Shown: positions 14,379 through 23,172, numbered from the stretch's first letter. The stretch is 50,965 bases of DNA from an uncultured Spartobacteria bacterium (GCA_903901425.1 CAIURC010000025.1:1-50965), one strand, 5' to 3'. Translations and numbers: made by a program. Notes: generated from the sequence alone by a model not told the origin.

Positions 14379-14461
14379 GTTGCCCTGGGGAACTCAACTG
14401 CACTCAACACCGGTCGATCGGATATACCGCGGTTCTTAGGCCGGCCCGGCCCTGCTGAGCG

Positions 14462-16477
14462 TTACGTAAGGGTTGCATGCTCTGCAATGCACGCTCCTGA
14501 TCTTGGGACCGTCTGTCCTTGGACTGTTTCTTCAGACTGAGCGTCAGCCTGCGGTTCCGTTTTCGTGCCGAGCTTGGAAGCTTCAACCGCCAAGATACAG
14601 ACGTCATCATGAAAACCGCCCGTCCGTGACGCAGAGCGGACTTCAGCCAACAGGCGATCGAGCAGTGTTTCGGTTTCCATGCCCGCATTCCGCTCTATGA
14701 CGGGGAGCAGCCAACTGCGATCCAGCATTCCGCCTCCGGGAGTTTCCACCTCGTATAATCCGTCCGTGATCAGAAAGAGGCGGTCTCCCTGCTCCATTTT
14801 GAGATAACGCTCTGGATAAACGGCGCGCTCAAAAATTCCAAGCGCAGGCCCGCGGACGCCGCCCCCGCCTTCCCCAGAGCGCTCTGTGAACGCCCTGCTG
14901 CTTTTCAAGAAAATCGGCGCTGGATGTCCGGCATTCGCGTAGCGGAGAAGCCCGGTCTCTACATCTGCAACCCCGTAGAACGCGGTGGAAAACAACGGAC
15001 TGCCGAGCCTCCGGAGAATTCCGTGGAGCGCCCCGTTCATTTTCGCCAGGAAGGCGCTAGGAATCCCGGCGACGTCTGCCATCCCCTCGGCAAGAGCCCG
15101 CTGCAGCGCGGTCACCAAAGCCGCCCGGACACCGTGCCCCATGACATCGCAGATTAAGACTCCCACACTCCGATCGCTCACCTGCACAACGTGGAAGAAA
15201 TCTCCGCCCAGCGCCTCGGCTGGAACGTAGCGGCTATGAAACCGGAAGGCTGGCTCCGGCGCGGTTCTTGGAAAAGTGCGGTACTGCTGGGGAAAGAAAG
15301 CAAGCTGCACCTCCCTCGCCATTTCCAGATCCTCCTCCAGTTCTAGGTTTTTGCGCCGCAATTCCTCCATGGACTCCAACAACTGCGCCTCGATGAGCTT
15401 GGTTTCCGTGATGTCGCGTCCAATCCCAATCATGCCGAGCAGGCGGCCACTCCGGTCCCGGAAAGGCACCTTGGTGGTGGAGTACCAGTGTTTCTCGCCC
15501 CCTGGGTGCTCTACAACCTCGGTCCGGTTTAAGACGGGTATCCCGGTGCGCGCGACTCGTTCGTCATCCCATTCTCGGGTCTCACCGGCCCTTGGATGGC
15601 CGCAGAGGATCCGCCGTTCCTCGTTGCCCCCTTCGGCTGGGCTGATCCGGCAGGTCGCCCCTGACGCATTGTGCGCCGGCGCAGCTCGCTCGGAGAAACC
15701 GGCCGAGCCTCCGTTCCCCGAGGACTCGCCCAGAGCATGGGCAATGTTATCGAGCAGATAGTTCCCTTCCAGATCCTTGACGTAGATCGTATCGGGCAAC
15801 TGGTCGATCACCCGCTTAAAGAGGCTCCGTTCGTCCTCGATTCTTCTGTCCAGTTCAGCACGGGTGATCCCGTACCGGATGACCCGGCCGAGAAGGGCGG
15901 CATCAAACCGCCCTTTGACCAGATAATCCTGCCCCCCCATTTCGACGGTTTTCAACGCGAGCTGCTCGTCGTCCCGGCCGCTCAACACTACCACCGGGAC
16001 ACGGCCAGGGTTGAGACAAATCTGGCTGAATGTGTCCAAACCTTGGCTGTCCGGAAGCGAGAGGTCACACAACACCATGTCGATCCGCGGCTCCTGGCGC
16101 AACCTCTCCAGACCGTCCGCCAACCGATCCCGGACCTCCCAGCGCACCGGAAAAGCCAGGCTCCGGAGCATTCGCTCCAGAAGCTCGCGGTCCAACCGGC
16201 TGTCCTCCAGCACCAGGACACTCACTGTTCCTTCCTCCTCAGACTGAGGTTTCTCCGCTCCTGTTTTTCCACCCGCTTCCCTCCGGAGATCAGGGAGTTC
16301 ACGTGGGGATTCCAACCGGGGGGAGGCGGCCGCGGGTAGAAATAATACCGGTCCCTCATCTCCCCCCGGCTGGAGAAGTGCAGTTCCTGGAGGATCCGTA
16401 CCCTCCCTGCGCCCCTCCCCCTTTCCGTCTACCGCAACTCCCGGCCGTGCCACCTCACTCATACCTCCCCATTCCAC
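14462..16477 (-). CDS. Response regulator with PAS domain and PP2C (SpoIIE-type) phosphatase
   Basis: 671 residues. A low-complexity N-terminus (about 1-82) is followed by a receiver domain (about 85-205; acidic pair in LVLEDS, phospho-acceptor Asp138 in VLCDLSLPDS, Lys188 in YLVKG), a PAS domain with PAC (about 218-380), a coiled-coil linker (RRKNLELEEDLEMAREVQLA) and a SpoIIE/PP2C phosphatase (about 395-640; GGDFFHVVQVSD and VLICDVMGHGVRAALV hold the metal-binding Asp residues, and ANAGHPAPIFL follows). Such RsbU-like proteins dephosphorylate anti-sigma-antagonist proteins in partner-switching control of stress responses. No partner STAS or anti-sigma gene is nearby. An ATG at 16462 is an equally possible start. 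Confidence 0.93.
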   Translation of the reverse strand: MEWGGMSEVARPGVAVDGKGEGRREGTDPPGTALLQPGGDEGPVLFLPAAASPRLESPRELPDLRREAGGKTGAEKPQSEEEGTVSVLVLEDSRLDRELLERMLRSLAFPVRWEVRDRLADGLERLRQEPRIDMVLCDLSLPDSQGLDTFSQICLNPGRVPVVVLSGRDDEQLALKTVEMGGQDYLVKGRFDAALLGRVIRYGITRAELDRRIEDERSLFKRVIDQLPDTIYVKDLEGNYLLDNIAHALGESSGNGGSAGFSERAAPAHNASGATCRISPAEGGNEERRILCGHPRAGETREWDDERVARTGIPVLNRTEVVEHPGGEKHWYSTTKVPFRDRSGRLLGMIGIGRDITETKLIEAQLLESMEELRRKNLELEEDLEMAREVQLAFFPQQYRTFPRTAPEPAFRFHSRYVPAEALGGDFFHVVQVSDRSVGVLICDVMGHGVRAALVTALQRALAEGMADVAGIPSAFLAKMNGALHGILRRLGSPLFSTAFYGVADVETGLLRYANAGHPAPIFLKSSRAFTERSGEGGGGVRGPALGIFERAVYPERYLKMEQGDRLFLITDGLYEVETPGGGMLDRSWLLPVIERNAGMETETLLDRLLAEVRSASRTGGFHDDVCILAVEASKLGTKTEPQADAQSEETVQGQTVPRSGACIAEHATLT

Positions 16478-16602
16478 AGAATTTGCTCGGACGCAACCCC
16501 GGGAAGTCCCTGCGTTGCGCGAAGCGGAAACTCCCGGATCCGGTGTCTACAGACTGGAAATTCATGGACAAACCGCTCGCGTGCTGCAAAAGGAGCGGAG
16601 TC

Positions 16603-17139
16603 ATGCGCACCAGCAAACTCTGGATCTTCGGCCCGCCTTTTGCCCTCCTCATTTCTGCCCTCGTCTACTACGTCAAGTTTCCCGGGTTCCGGGACTGGAC
16701 GGACAGGAATATTCCTTGGGTGAAGGAGAACGTGGCTCCCCGGCTCCCCGCCCTCCGGGAATCAATCGAGCAGCAGGTCCGCACCCATTCCGATGTAAAG
16801 TCGCTGGTGACTGATCTGGTTTCGCCGACTCCTGATCCGGCCTCTGCCATTGGCGTGCCGGCCGAACCTGCTAAAAAATCGTATGTTCTCAAGGACGGCA
16901 GCATTGATCTCCAAGAACTGGCTGCCACTCCGGCCGACTGGCCCAAAGTGTTGAGTTTGAAGAAACCGACCCAGTTTCCGGCGGTTCGGGACGGCCAAGT
17001 GATTGGAACACTCACCGCGCCCATGGGCTCAGAAGTGCGGCTTGTGAAAATCCACCAAGGTAAGATCGGCGTGGAGTATCAGGGAGGTGGGGGCTGGATT
17101 GCCCCCGAGGATTCGAACCTCGGGGAGAAACTGCAGTAG
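16603..17139 (+). CDS. Membrane-anchored protein of unknown function
   Basis: 178 residues from the ATG at 16603, chosen because AAGGAG sits seven bases upstream; the open frame extends much further but only as the shadow of the opposite gene. One membrane segment near the N-terminus (about residues 4-22, LWIFGPPFALLISALVYYV), then a periplasmic part with a Pro-rich linker and a C-terminal stretch resembling an SH3-like beta barrel (GQVIGTLTAPMGSEVRLVKI ... GVEYQGGGGWIAPED). No enzyme motif. Function unknown. Confidence 0.78.
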   Translation: MRTSKLWIFGPPFALLISALVYYVKFPGFRDWTDRNIPWVKENVAPRLPALRESIEQQVRTHSDVKSLVTDLVSPTPDPASAIGVPAEPAKKSYVLKDGSIDLQELAATPADWPKVLSLKKPTQFPAVRDGQVIGTLTAPMGSEVRLVKIHQGKIGVEYQGGGGWIAPEDSNLGEKLQ

Positions 17140-17203
17140 AAAGGACCTCACCGGGTTGGTCTGGCCCCTTCAGGACCGCGCTGCAGGAAGGTTGAAATCC
17201 ATT

Positions 17204-17581
17204 TCAGACGCTCTGCTCAATCTGGCGGATCATTTTTCGGAGCGCTTTTTTCTGCACCGGATCGCAGCTCCGCGATTCTGAGAACTCGAGGAGGGTGAGC
17301 AGACTGTTGGCCAGTTGAAGCGCCCCCAGTGCCTCGAAAGGGACGCCCTCAATGGGCGCCAACGGGGCCAGTCCGCTGGCTGAGCGAATCTGGGGGTAGT
17401 TGTAGCGGAGCCAGTCCATGAGCCGCGCATGGCTGAGTTTTCCGCCTGGGGCTGGGCACCCGTTCTCCAGGCAAAGCCGGATAAATGCCCGGCTGACCTG
17501 GGCTTGATGACAGAGTTGTTCCACCGGAAGAGGCAGATAGTCTTCCGGCCCGAGTTGGATACAGGTGGGAGGTCGACGCAT
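17204..17581 (-). CDS. Small protein of unknown function, possible helix-turn-helix
   Basis: 125 residues, mostly helical, without signal peptide. The middle (LCHQAQVSRAFIRLCLENGC, then KLSHARLMDWLRY) looks like a MerR-like or chaperone-modulator helix-turn-helix in which a sensory part is lacking. The C-terminal half is a helical bundle (ALGALQLANSLLTLLEFSES). The gene is divergent from the exported protein at 17658. No family firmly recognised; a regulator is a guess. Confidence 0.65.
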   Translation of the reverse strand: MRRPPTCIQLGPEDYLPLPVEQLCHQAQVSRAFIRLCLENGCPAPGGKLSHARLMDWLRYNYPQIRSASGLAPLAPIEGVPFEALGALQLANSLLTLLEFSESRSCDPVQKKALRKMIRQIEQSV

Positions 17582-17657
17582 GATCTCCTATACAGCATGG
17601 ACCTTGCCAACCCACGGAAGGGGTTGATCCCGCCAGTTCCACTGCCAGAATCCCCGT

Positions 17658-18392
17658 ATGGCTCCCCGTTTTCTCTGTCTGTTCCTCGTGCTTCTCGCAC
17701 CCTGGTGTCCCCTGCCGGCTCCGGGCGCCCCCCCACCGAGCTATCCGAGCGCACAGGTGGCCCGACAGCGGTTCGAACTCGCCGACCGCGACATGAATGT
17801 GCACTGGAATTCCGTCCGAAAAACGCTCCCCCCCGGGGAGTACCGGCTCATTCAGGAATCTCAGCGGCGCTGGGCGCTGGTCCGGGACGAAATGTGCGCG
17901 TCCCCCATTTATACCGCCACTGGAGGCGAAACCCGGCACCGGTCCAATTCGGGGCCTTTCCTTCAGACCGCGGCCGACCTCACCGAGCAACGGGGCAAAT
18001 GGCTCAAAGGAGTCGCTGATTTCTGGAACCAGAGCGGCCTCTCAGGCGTATGGGAAGATGGCGAAGGGGGCAGGATCGAAGTGCTCCAGAGAGAGGGGCA
18101 CCTCGCATTTTCGATAGAAACGGTGCGGGGCGTGGCCTCAAACACGGGAGCGCTGGCCGGAGTTGCGGTCTGGGACCACAGAGTCGGGTGGTATTCCACC
18201 CCCAAAGGCGCAAGCTTCTGTCTGTTGCTCCGACAGAACCGGCTGGAGTTGGTCAGTTCCGGCCCCTCCCCGCACCACCATCCAGAAGCCGGATTCGACG
18301 GGAATTACTATCGGACCCGAGAACTGACATCAGACTCCAGCGAGACCTTGGAACGGATGCTTTCCGGAAAAACAACCAAACCAGTTCCTTAA
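17658..18392 (+). CDS. Exported protein with LprI-like (DUF1311-type) region
   Basis: 244 residues. A signal peptide (FLCLFLVLLAPWCPLPAPGA) directs export. Residues about 38-85 read like the LprI/DUF1311 pattern: AD-x-x-MNVHWNSVRKTLPP, then LIQESQRRWALVRDEMCA, the Q-x-x-W-x-x-x-R-x-x-x-C signature. Some members of that family inhibit lysozymes, but the region is widespread and the role here is open. The remainder is a beta-rich domain (LSGVWEDGEGGRIEVLQREG ... FDGNYYR) seen in similar proteins. It converges with nrdB. Confidence 0.75.
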   Translation: MAPRFLCLFLVLLAPWCPLPAPGAPPPSYPSAQVARQRFELADRDMNVHWNSVRKTLPPGEYRLIQESQRRWALVRDEMCASPIYTATGGETRHRSNSGPFLQTAADLTEQRGKWLKGVADFWNQSGLSGVWEDGEGGRIEVLQREGHLAFSIETVRGVASNTGALAGVAVWDHRVGWYSTPKGASFCLLLRQNRLELVSSGPSPHHHPEAGFDGNYYRTRELTSDSSETLERMLSGKTTKPVP

Positions 18393-18404
18393 AGAGGCAA
18401 ACCT

Positions 18405-18425
18405 CGGAAACGACGTTCGTTTCCG
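18405..18425. terminator. Hairpin between convergent genes, likely shared terminator
   Basis: CGGAAACGA (18405-18413) and TCGTTTCCG (18417-18425) form a perfect nine-base-pair stem with a three-base loop, between the stops of the exported protein (18392) and nrdB (18445). A second small hairpin, GAGG-CAAA-CCTC, lies at 18394-18405. No clear T-run on either side, so the efficiency is uncertain. Confidence 0.45.
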
Positions 18426-18444
18426 GGCCGTCCTTTGAACAGCG

Positions 18445-19617
18445 CTAGATCAGATCGTCTTCGCTGGAGTTTTTGACGCTCCCGCTGGTCTGATACTCGG
18501 TGACCCGGGTTTCGAAGAAGTTTTTCTCTTTCTTGAGAAAGATGACCTCATCGAGCCAGACGAAGGGGTTGGTTTTGACATTGGAGAGCGTCGGGAGTCC
18601 GAGGCCGGCAAGCCGCCGATCCGCGTTGTAATCGACGTAGTCCAGAAACTCGGCCTGACTCATTCCCACCGTGTCTTCCGGGAGGCAATCGCGGACAAAC
18701 GCCTTCTCCAGTTCGACCCCTTCGCGCATGAACTCCACCAATTCGGACCGGAACTCAGGAGTCCAAAGGTCGGGGTTCTCGTGAACCAGTTGCTCAATCA
18801 GGTACCGTCCCAGAGCGATGTGGTTGGACTCGTCCCGGAGGGTGTACTGGAACATCTGACCAATGCCCGTCATCTTGTTCTGCCGATGCAGGGACAGAAT
18901 CATGGCGAAAAGGGCATAGAACTGGGTACCCTCCATGACTTGGGTGATTCCGAAGAGCGCCTTGGCGAACTTCTGTTTGTTGACCGTCTGGGTGAGGTCG
19001 ATGCCCATCTTCAACTCCGGCATGTTGCGGGTGATGAACTCGTTTTTCCTCCGGATACTCGGGATGTCCCGGAACTTGGCGGTCACCTCGTCGATCTCGA
19101 TGTTCAAACTGCCGATGATGTGGAGCAGCGAATCCATGTGGATGGATTCCTCGGCAATGTGCCGCAGGGAGGCGTGCTTGAGTTCGGCGGCGGACAGGTT
19201 GTCCTCAATCACGTGGAGGACGGAATCGCCCACGATCCCTTCAGCCGCTGAAAAGTATCCAACCCCCATTTCAATGATCCAGCGCTCCTTGGCGGAAAGC
19301 TGGTTGGAATTCCACTGGGTGCAGTCCTTGGTCATGTCAATGACGTCCGGCTCCCAATGGTTGGCCTTCATCTGTTTGTAAATCCGGTACGCCTCGTGAT
19401 ACTTGAGCGGGAGCACGTTCAGCTCCGCACTCCGCAGGCCGTTGATCACCCGCTTGCCGGCCATCCGTTCCCGGGCCTGCTGCTTGTTCAAGCGGAAATT
19501 CTTCCCGCCGATCGTGTACACCACCGTGTTCCCCTCCTCCCGTGTTTCCACGCCCGAAAGCAGGGCTTCCTCGTCCGCAACGGATTTTTCGTCGATCTCA
19601 ATCGTGTGTAAGCTCAT
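18445..19617 (-). CDS. nrdB: Ribonucleotide reductase R2 (beta) subunit lacking the radical tyrosine
   Basis: 390 residues. R2 supplies the radical or high-valent metal centre that drives reduction of ribonucleotides by R1. Metal ligands align with E. coli D84, E115, H118, E204, E238 and H241: Glu126 (SAAEGIV), Glu157 and His160 (AEESIHMDSLLHII), Glu229 (QVMEGTQFYAL), Glu263 and His266 (RDESNHIALGRYL). The position of the stable radical, Tyr122 in E. coli, is Leu164 (codon CTG at 19126-19128). R2 proteins lacking this Tyr form the class Ic group known from Chlamydia (Phe there), which use a Mn/Fe cofactor. The C-terminal tail has a Tyr (TEYQTSGS) that could serve radical transfer. The R1 gene is not adjacent. 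Two NrdR-box-like sites lie about 150 bp upstream. Confidence 0.95.
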   Translation of the reverse strand: MSLHTIEIDEKSVADEEALLSGVETREEGNTVVYTIGGKNFRLNKQQARERMAGKRVINGLRSAELNVLPLKYHEAYRIYKQMKANHWEPDVIDMTKDCTQWNSNQLSAKERWIIEMGVGYFSAAEGIVGDSVLHVIEDNLSAAELKHASLRHIAEESIHMDSLLHIIGSLNIEIDEVTAKFRDIPSIRRKNEFITRNMPELKMGIDLTQTVNKQKFAKALFGITQVMEGTQFYALFAMILSLHRQNKMTGIGQMFQYTLRDESNHIALGRYLIEQLVHENPDLWTPEFRSELVEFMREGVELEKAFVRDCLPEDTVGMSQAEFLDYVDYNADRRLAGLGLPTLSNVKTNPFVWLDEVIFLKKEKNFFETRVTEYQTSGSVKNSSEDDLI

Positions 19618-19765
19618 GGCGTGTGGTCTGGCTGGTCAGGTTGCTGAATTTGGTGGTGGACAGGCGTTTTCGGGAGCTTTTCTCGGACCTTTCTCGGACT
19701 TTTTTTGGGAGTCGTCAGGATTCCGCAGCCACTTGGATGCCTGCGGGCCGCCTCGGGAGGCAAAA

Positions 19766-19812
19766 CCACAACCCCTTGTGGTCGCACAACGGAACCCCAC
19801 GATCACTAGTAC
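19766..19812 (-). promoter_or_regulatory. Putative tandem NrdR boxes upstream of nrdB
   Basis: CCACAACCCCTTGTGG (19766-19781) is a perfect 16-bp palindrome with the CACAA ... TTGTG arms of the NrdR consensus. A weaker partner, CCACGATCACTAGTAC (19797-19812), begins exactly 31 bp later, three helical turns, the usual spacing of paired NrdR boxes. NrdR represses ribonucleotide reductase genes when dATP is plentiful. The rest of the 313-bp gap (19618-19930) shows only an 11-bp direct repeat (CTTTCTCGGAC, near 19680-19702) and no ORF. The motif match is by eye. Confidence 0.5.
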
Positions 19813-19930
19813 CCAACCCCGGTTTTGTCAACGACTGCTCCCCTCTATTTTCGCACATCGCAAGGGGCACGGCATCCCGGTCGCACCGCGCCTTTCAAAG
19901 AAGCGAGCCGCGCCGACTCCCACCCCACAC

Positions 19931-20935
19931 TCACAGCAGCCTGTGCCGGGCAAGATCCTGAGAATCCACAATGCCAAGCGGCGAACCGGCCTCGTCCACC
20001 ACCACCAGATCATCGATCCGGTGTTCCTTGAGCAGGTGCAGAACCTCCACCGCCAGTTTTTCAGCTCCAACGGTCACCGGGTTGCGCGTGAGCAAAGGCC
20101 CGACCTGCCGGTCCCCAATCCCAGCGTCCTGTTCGTAGTGACGGGCAAAATCGCCGTGCGTGAATATTCCGGCCAAACGCCCCGAGTCTTCCACGGCGAC
20201 GGCAGCTCCAGCACGGCGCAGGTTCATCGTCCGGAGCACCTCCCGCACGGTTTGTCCCGGCCGCACCAGCGCCATTTGGTCGGGGCCGCGCATGATCTGT
20301 CGGACCTTGAGCAGGAGGCTGCGTCCGAGCCTGCCACCGGGATGAAAACGCGCAAAGTCCTCCCGTGAAAACCCTCTGGCCTCCAAAAGAACCATGGCCA
20401 GAGCATCGCCCAGAACGAGCATGGCGGTGGTGCTGGAGGTGGGGGCAAGGTTCAGAGGACAGGCCTCCTGGGCAATCCTGACCTCGAGATGCACATGACT
20501 GTTGGACGCCACAAAAGACTGGGGGTTGCCCGTCACGGAGATGACCCTGACATCGAACCTTTCCAGCGCAGGGAGAACGTTGACCAGTTCGTCGCTCTCG
20601 CCGCTGTGGCTGAGCGCCAGAACCACATCTCCATCAGAAACCACACCCAGATCACCGTGCAGGGCGTTGAGCGAGTTGAGAACCACAGCGGGCGAGCCCG
20701 TGCTGGTCAGGGTGGCCGCAATTTTTTCGCCAATGTGACCCGACTTCCCCACACCGCACACCACGATCTTGCCGCGGTTTTCGACCGCCGCTCGCATGAG
20801 GTCCACCGCGGTCCTGAACGCTTCGGCCAGAGCTCCGCCGGCCTTCAGCCGGTCCTCCAAGGCACGCAGTTCGGCGATTTCCACCGCGAACACGCGGCAG
20901 GCGGCATCAAGCGGATCAAACACGGTTCGGGACAC
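19931..20935 (-). CDS. kdsD: Arabinose-5-phosphate isomerase (KdsD/KpsF family)
   Basis: 334 residues. An N-terminal SIS sugar-isomerase domain (about 35-190; VVCGVGKSGHIGEKIAATL, SHSGESDELVNVLPAL) is followed by the family signature FARFHPGGRLGRSLLLKV and two CBS domains (about 215-330). The enzyme converts ribulose-5-phosphate to arabinose-5-phosphate, the first step toward Kdo of lipopolysaccharide, so the organism has a Gram-negative envelope. It lies 39 bp behind the HPr gene and is probably co-transcribed with it. Confidence 0.95.
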   Translation of the reverse strand: MSRTVFDPLDAACRVFAVEIAELRALEDRLKAGGALAEAFRTAVDLMRAAVENRGKIVVCGVGKSGHIGEKIAATLTSTGSPAVVLNSLNALHGDLGVVSDGDVVLALSHSGESDELVNVLPALERFDVRVISVTGNPQSFVASNSHVHLEVRIAQEACPLNLAPTSSTTAMLVLGDALAMVLLEARGFSREDFARFHPGGRLGRSLLLKVRQIMRGPDQMALVRPGQTVREVLRTMNLRRAGAAVAVEDSGRLAGIFTHGDFARHYEQDAGIGDRQVGPLLTRNPVTVGAEKLAVEVLHLLKEHRIDDLVVVDEAGSPLGIVDSQDLARHRLL

Positions 20936-20974
20936 GGGCGGACCCTAAAACACCCCCCACCTTCCGCTCAACCC

Positions 20975-21313
20975 TCAATTCCCCGGAGCGTTTTTGGAGC
21001 CTCTGGGCTGTCCACTTGCCTCTGATTCACCGCGCGACGCGGGTTCCACTGCAGCCCCACGCATCCCCAGAAGACGGGCCACATCGTCCAGCGCCCGCTC
21101 CGCCTCGGGGCCGGTGGCCTCAAGGGTAACCCGGCTCCCGCATCCGAGATTCGCGCTGAGCAGTTCCAGAATGCTGTCGGCGGAAAAACGGCGGTTTTCG
21201 CCGACCCGCCCGATCGTCATGGCTGCCCTGCGGCGCCGGAGACAACGGACGATTTCTGCGGCCGGCCGTGCATGGATACCCTCCCTGTTCCGAATTTCGA
21301 CTTCCCTCCACAT
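20975..21313 (-). CDS. HPr-like phosphocarrier protein
   Basis: 112 residues, longer than the typical 85-90 by a C-terminal tail. The phospho-acceptor His14 sits in EGIHARPAAEIV, and the regulatory serine region is ADSILELLSANLG with Ser47 at the position of Ser46. The beta-strand pattern TIGRVGENRRFSADS and GSRVTLEATGPEAERALDD fits HPr. Without PTS sugar transporters in view it may act in a regulatory (HPr kinase-type) role. The tail after about residue 90 is Ser/Gly/Pro-rich. It is divergent from the glycosyltransferase with only 16 bp between the starts. Confidence 0.88.
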   Translation of the reverse strand: MWREVEIRNREGIHARPAAEIVRCLRRRRAAMTIGRVGENRRFSADSILELLSANLGCGSRVTLEATGPEAERALDDVARLLGMRGAAVEPASRGESEASGQPRGSKNAPGN

Positions 21314-21329
21314 CCCGGACCCAACTTAG

Positions 21330-22565
21330 ATGGAAAACCCCGTTTCCGCGAGGGTCCCCGTGAGCCTTTTTCAATCTCTGCAGCCGTCCAACCCCGCTGA
21401 ACCCGCCTGCCGTCCGGTGGCCGGTTGCTATCTGGCGACGTTTTTGAAGCCTGAAATGATGCATGTTTACCGGCAGATCACGGCATTGCGCCGGTACCAG
21501 CCGGTGGTCTTCACGCAAAAACGCGAAAACCCGGCCCAGTTCCCGTTTGAACCGGTGCAGGTGCAGCCCAAACCGCGCACCCATGCGCTTCGGCGACTCT
21601 GGCAGAAACAGATTCTGGGTCGCCCCATCACGATGTACCGGTCCGAGGCAGACCGCCTTCTGAGAAAACTGCGGGCCAGTGACGCCTCGATCCTTCACGT
21701 GTATTTTGGGCACATGGGGGTTCATCTTCTCCCGCTTCTGGAGCAGAAGAGCCTTCCCACGGTGGTGTCCTTTCATGGAGCCGATGCGCAGGTGGACATG
21801 GACCGCCCCAACCACCGCGCCTGCATGCAGCAGGCCCTCACCGTGGCCACGCTCCTGCTGGTACGCTCTGAGTCCCTGGGCAAACACTTAGTCGAACTCG
21901 GCGCTGATCCCGGCAAAATCCGACTGCACCGCACCGGCATCCCTCTCGAACAAATCCCGATGGAAGCCCATGCGCCCCCTGCCGATGGGAAGTGGGTCTG
22001 CCTCCAAGCCTGCCGACTCATCCAAAAAAAGGGGATTCCAACCACCCTCCGCGCATTTGCCCACTTCCGCAAAACGTTCCCCGACTCCCGGCTGATTCTG
22101 GCTGGCGATGGACCGGAGGAGGCTGCACTGCGTGCGCTGGCCCACAGCCTCGGACTGGACGGGCGCGTGGAGTTCACGGGATTCCTTTCCCAGGAAGCAC
22201 TGGGGCGGCTTCGTTCGGAAGCACACCTTTTCCTCCACCCGAGCGAACGGAGCGCGAATGGCGACGAGGAAGGGGTTCCCAACTCTTTGCTTGAGTCGAT
22301 GGCGTCCGGCCTGCCCGTGCTTGCCAGTCGCCACGGGGGCATTCCAGAAGCCGTGGATCCCGGCGCCAGCGGGTTGCTAGTGGATGAAGGCGACTGGCGC
22401 GCGCTGGGAGAGGCGATGCTGGGGCTTGCAAAATCTCCTGAAACTTACCGTTCCCTGTCGCGCACGGGCAGGCAACACGTGCTCGAACGGTTTGCGTTGT
22501 CCACGCAAGTTGCGGTCCTCGAGTCGGCATACGACGAGGCACGCGCCCGGTTTGCCGGCGGGTGA
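21330..22565 (+). CDS. GT4 family glycosyltransferase
   Basis: 411 residues with GT-B fold. The donor-binding C-terminal half shows RLIQKKGIPTTLRAFAHF, LILAGDGPEEAALRALA, VEFTGFLSQEALGRLRSEA, and the E-x7-E motif GVPNSLLESMASGLPVLAS followed by RHGGIPEAV, all typical of GT4. The N-terminal half has HVYFGHMGVHLLP and VVSFHGADAQVD. It probably adds a sugar to a lipid- or polysaccharide-linked acceptor in envelope synthesis; the acceptor is not identifiable. A GTG at 21360 is an alternative start that would leave more room for promoters facing the HPr gene. Confidence 0.93.
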   Translation: MENPVSARVPVSLFQSLQPSNPAEPACRPVAGCYLATFLKPEMMHVYRQITALRRYQPVVFTQKRENPAQFPFEPVQVQPKPRTHALRRLWQKQILGRPITMYRSEADRLLRKLRASDASILHVYFGHMGVHLLPLLEQKSLPTVVSFHGADAQVDMDRPNHRACMQQALTVATLLLVRSESLGKHLVELGADPGKIRLHRTGIPLEQIPMEAHAPPADGKWVCLQACRLIQKKGIPTTLRAFAHFRKTFPDSRLILAGDGPEEAALRALAHSLGLDGRVEFTGFLSQEALGRLRSEAHLFLHPSERSANGDEEGVPNSLLESMASGLPVLASRHGGIPEAVDPGASGLLVDEGDWRALGEAMLGLAKSPETYRSLSRTGRQHVLERFALSTQVAVLESAYDEARARFAGG

Positions 22566-22629
22566 TTTGGCGTGGCGCGCCGGCAGCGCACGCTTGCAGG
22601 GCTGTCCCGCCTGCTCTAATCCTGAGGAC

Positions 22630-23157
22630 ATGTACATCCGCACCCTCGCCCTGTTTTTTGCCGGCGCCCTCGCGCTCCACGCCGAAGACCCCACCTCCTT
22701 CGAAGTGGGTTCGCTGAAGTTCCAGCGGCCAGCAACGTGGGAATGGGTGCCTGTCAGTTCGCCGATGCGCAAAGCCCAACTCAAGATCCAGAGCGCCGAC
22801 AAGTCGCAGGCCGCTGAAGTGGTGTTTTTCCATTTCGGGCAGGGTCAGGGCGGAGGGATCCAGGCAAATGCGCAGCGGTGGATGTCGCAGTTTCAAGCGG
22901 CCGAGGGAGCCGGAAAAGTGGAGACCCGCGAGGTGGGCGGCGTCCAGATGGCGATTGTGACCACCCAAGGCACCTACCGGAGCGGCATGCCTGGCGGTCC
23001 GACAACATCCTTGGAAAACCATGCTCTGCTCGGAGCCATCATTGAGAGCTCCGGTGGCGACGTGTTTGTGAAGATGACCGGTCCTGCCGCGTTGGTGCAG
23101 TCCCAACGGGAGGCGTTTCTGGGGTTTGTGACATCCGCGCTGGGAGGCAAACCTTAG
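22630..23157 (+). CDS. Exported protein of unknown function
   Basis: 175 residues. Start chosen at the ATG with GAGGA four bases upstream; the open frame continues into the preceding gene but without meaning there. Signal peptide IRTLALFFAGALALHA, cleavage before EDPTS. The mature protein is a compact domain (FEVGSLKFQRPATWEWVP ... AEVVFFHFGQGQGGGIQANA ... WMSQFQAAEG) that recurs in exported proteins of this kind of organism; I cannot name it. It ends with ALVQSQREAFLGFVTSAL. Confidence 0.8.
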   Translation: MYIRTLALFFAGALALHAEDPTSFEVGSLKFQRPATWEWVPVSSPMRKAQLKIQSADKSQAAEVVFFHFGQGQGGGIQANAQRWMSQFQAAEGAGKVETREVGGVQMAIVTTQGTYRSGMPGGPTTSLENHALLGAIIESSGGDVFVKMTGPAALVQSQREAFLGFVTSALGGKP

Positions 23158-23172
23158 GCCGTTCTGCGCACC

